6,920 nucleotides of DNA from Cellvibrionaceae bacterium (GTDB lineage: Bacteria; Pseudomonadota; Gammaproteobacteria; Pseudomonadales; Cellvibrionaceae), in the NCBI GenBank assembly GCA_025800435.1, contig JAOXRV010000468.1, positions 1 through 6,920 on the forward strand, given 5' to 3'. This document shows, piece by piece, positions 6,267 through 6,920 of this stretch; within the stretch, counting starts at the first letter, position 1, and each line of letters starts with the position of its first letter. The notes beneath the pieces are model-generated. The model saw nothing but the letters and a program-made list of their open reading frames with translations. It was not told where the DNA came from and did not search any database. The position numbers and the translations under genes were made by a program.

Positions 6267-6374
6267 ATGTTCACGATAAAACCTCTCGACGTCGCTAAGC
6301 TGAAGCCCCTGCGCGAGTTGAATATTGGTTTTATAAACCAAGCCCGTGCAAGCGCCGGTACTGTAAGGGGGTGA
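6267..6374 (+). CDS. Possible small ORF of 35 residues (uncertain)
   Basis: An ATG at 6267 follows a strong ribosome site, AGGGAGG (6255-6261), at five-base spacing. The 35-residue product begins MFTIKPLDVAKLKPLREL and is basic, without a membrane segment or signal peptide. It runs antisense to the last 44 bases of the AraC-like gene and ends with TGA. No promoter is evident, and I recognise no family. The ribosome site is the only real support, so it may be chance. Confidence 0.25.
   Translation: MFTIKPLDVAKLKPLRELNIGFINQARASAGTVRG
6325..6341 (-). other. Hairpin overlapping the AraC-like stop codon
   Basis: TTGGTTT and AAACCAA are perfect 7-bp arms around TAT, enclosing the TAA stop of the AraC-like gene. 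On the minus strand it is followed by AT-rich sequence but not a true T-run. It may be a weak terminator or an mRNA 3' stabiliser. Confidence 0.35.
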
Positions 6375-6920
6375 TGCCGGTGGTGTGTTTGAAGGCGCGC
6401 ACAAAGGCGCTGGCTTCGGAGTAACCCAGCTGCATGCCAATCTCGGTGATGTTGGCAGCCGATTCGGACAGCGCCAATTTTGCCAGCCCGGTGAGCACAT
6501 CGGCCTTTACTGTTTTATAGCGCAGTCCCGCCTGAGAGAGGTGGCGGTACAAGGTTTTGCGGTCCATATTCATGGCCTGGGCGGCCTCGGTGGCACTAAA
6601 TGCCTGGCCACTTAAGGAGGTCGCAATCAGCAGCCGCAGATGGCTGACAATATCACTGCTCTCACGGTTTGCGGACAGCAAGCGGTCGGCGTGGCTTTTT
6701 AATACCTCAAGCAGGTGAGTGTCCGCATCGTTAACCCGATAGCTGAGAATACTCGCGTCGATAATAAAACCGCTATAGGCGTAGTTGTAATGAATATTAT
6801 CGCCGAACACCCGCCGGTGAAGTCTGTCATCACTGGGGGCTGGGTGGGGTAAAAACGTTTCAATCGGCACACAGGGTTCACTCAGGTGCCGGCTAAAGAA
6901 AAACAGCGCCGAGGCCAGGG
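6331..6920 (-). CDS. AraC-family transcriptional regulator, C-terminal part (5' end outside window)
   Basis: The frame stays open to the window edge, giving 195 visible residues of a protein that is normally about 330-345. A GTG at 6870 could be mistaken for the start, but the upstream in-frame stretch reads LFFFSRHLSEPCVPIETFLP, which continues the same domain. That, with FLPHPAPSDDRLHRRVFGD, is typical of the arabinose-binding/OruR-like N-terminal domain (PF12625) that often senses amino acids or small metabolites. The DNA-binding part has two helix-turn-helix units, at visible residues about 107-132 (SATEAAQAMNMDRKTLYRHL) and 154-189 (NITEIGMQLGYSEASAFVRA, then FKHTTGITPLQYRR). The second carries the conserved GYSEASAFxRAFK...TPxxYR signature. 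It is transcribed toward the RTX gene, 478 bases away, so it could control that gene or an unseen neighbour. The effector is unknown. Confidence 0.95.
   Translation of the reverse strand, partial: LASALFFFSRHLSEPCVPIETFLPHPAPSDDRLHRRVFGDNIHYNYAYSGFIIDASILSYRVNDADTHLLEVLKSHADRLLSANRESSDIVSHLRLLIATSLSGQAFSATEAAQAMNMDRKTLYRHLSQAGLRYKTVKADVLTGLAKLALSESAANITEIGMQLGYSEASAFVRAFKHTTGITPLQYRRLHGLGL

Noticed and set aside
6699..6870. GTG at 6870 as the start of a complete 179-residue AraC-like protein
   Set aside because: The frame stays open to the window edge, and the upstream residues continue the N-terminal domain, so the gene is cut by the window rather than short.

Overview
The window reads as chromosomal DNA of a Gram-negative, probably marine or environmental gammaproteobacterium. 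An RND-type inner-membrane efflux pump, an acidic RTX calcium-binding protein of type I secretion style and an AraC/OruR-like regulator all fit that group. A member of the Cellvibrionales or their relatives is my guess from protein style only; no taxonomic marker is present.

Layout from left to right. (1) Bases 1-1910, plus strand: the 3' end of an RND efflux permease gene, overlapped by one base by a gene for an exported protein of unknown function that resembles the DUF6134/DUF3108 type. The two look like the tail of one efflux operon. (2) Bases 1945-3412: a minus-strand class I SAM methyltransferase gene and a divergent plus-strand MarR-family regulator gene. The 436-base region between them holds two copies of a 14-base motif. 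One copy sits in a 25-base near-palindrome that looks like a MarR operator. The region also holds an ordered 4 x 12/13-base tandem repeat just before the marR-like gene. (3) Bases 3446-3485: a symmetrical hairpin flanked by A and T runs, able to stop transcription in both directions between the converging marR-like and RTX genes. (4) Bases 3501-5852, minus strand: a 783-residue protein built almost wholly of four repeated modules, each an RTX nonapeptide tract followed by an HCBP-related domain, with an acidic C-terminal tail and no recognisable enzymatic domain. (5) Bases 5853-6330: a leader and intergenic region with a degenerate 12-base repeat and a possible small plus-strand ORF. (6) Bases 6331-6920, minus strand: the C-terminal part of an AraC-family regulator gene, cut by the window edge.

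Three of the four complete main genes use GTG starts, each with a purine-rich ribosome site at sensible spacing. The likeliest working links are efflux pump plus exported accessory protein, and MarR-like repressor acting on the divergent methyltransferase gene and on itself. The AraC-like gene lies upstream of the RTX gene on the same strand and could regulate it, but nothing in the sequence proves that. No transposon, integrase, CRISPR array, tRNA or rRNA gene was seen. The strongest candidates for something undescribed are the MarR/methyltransferase control region and the effector-less RTX scaffold; neither is proof of a new system.
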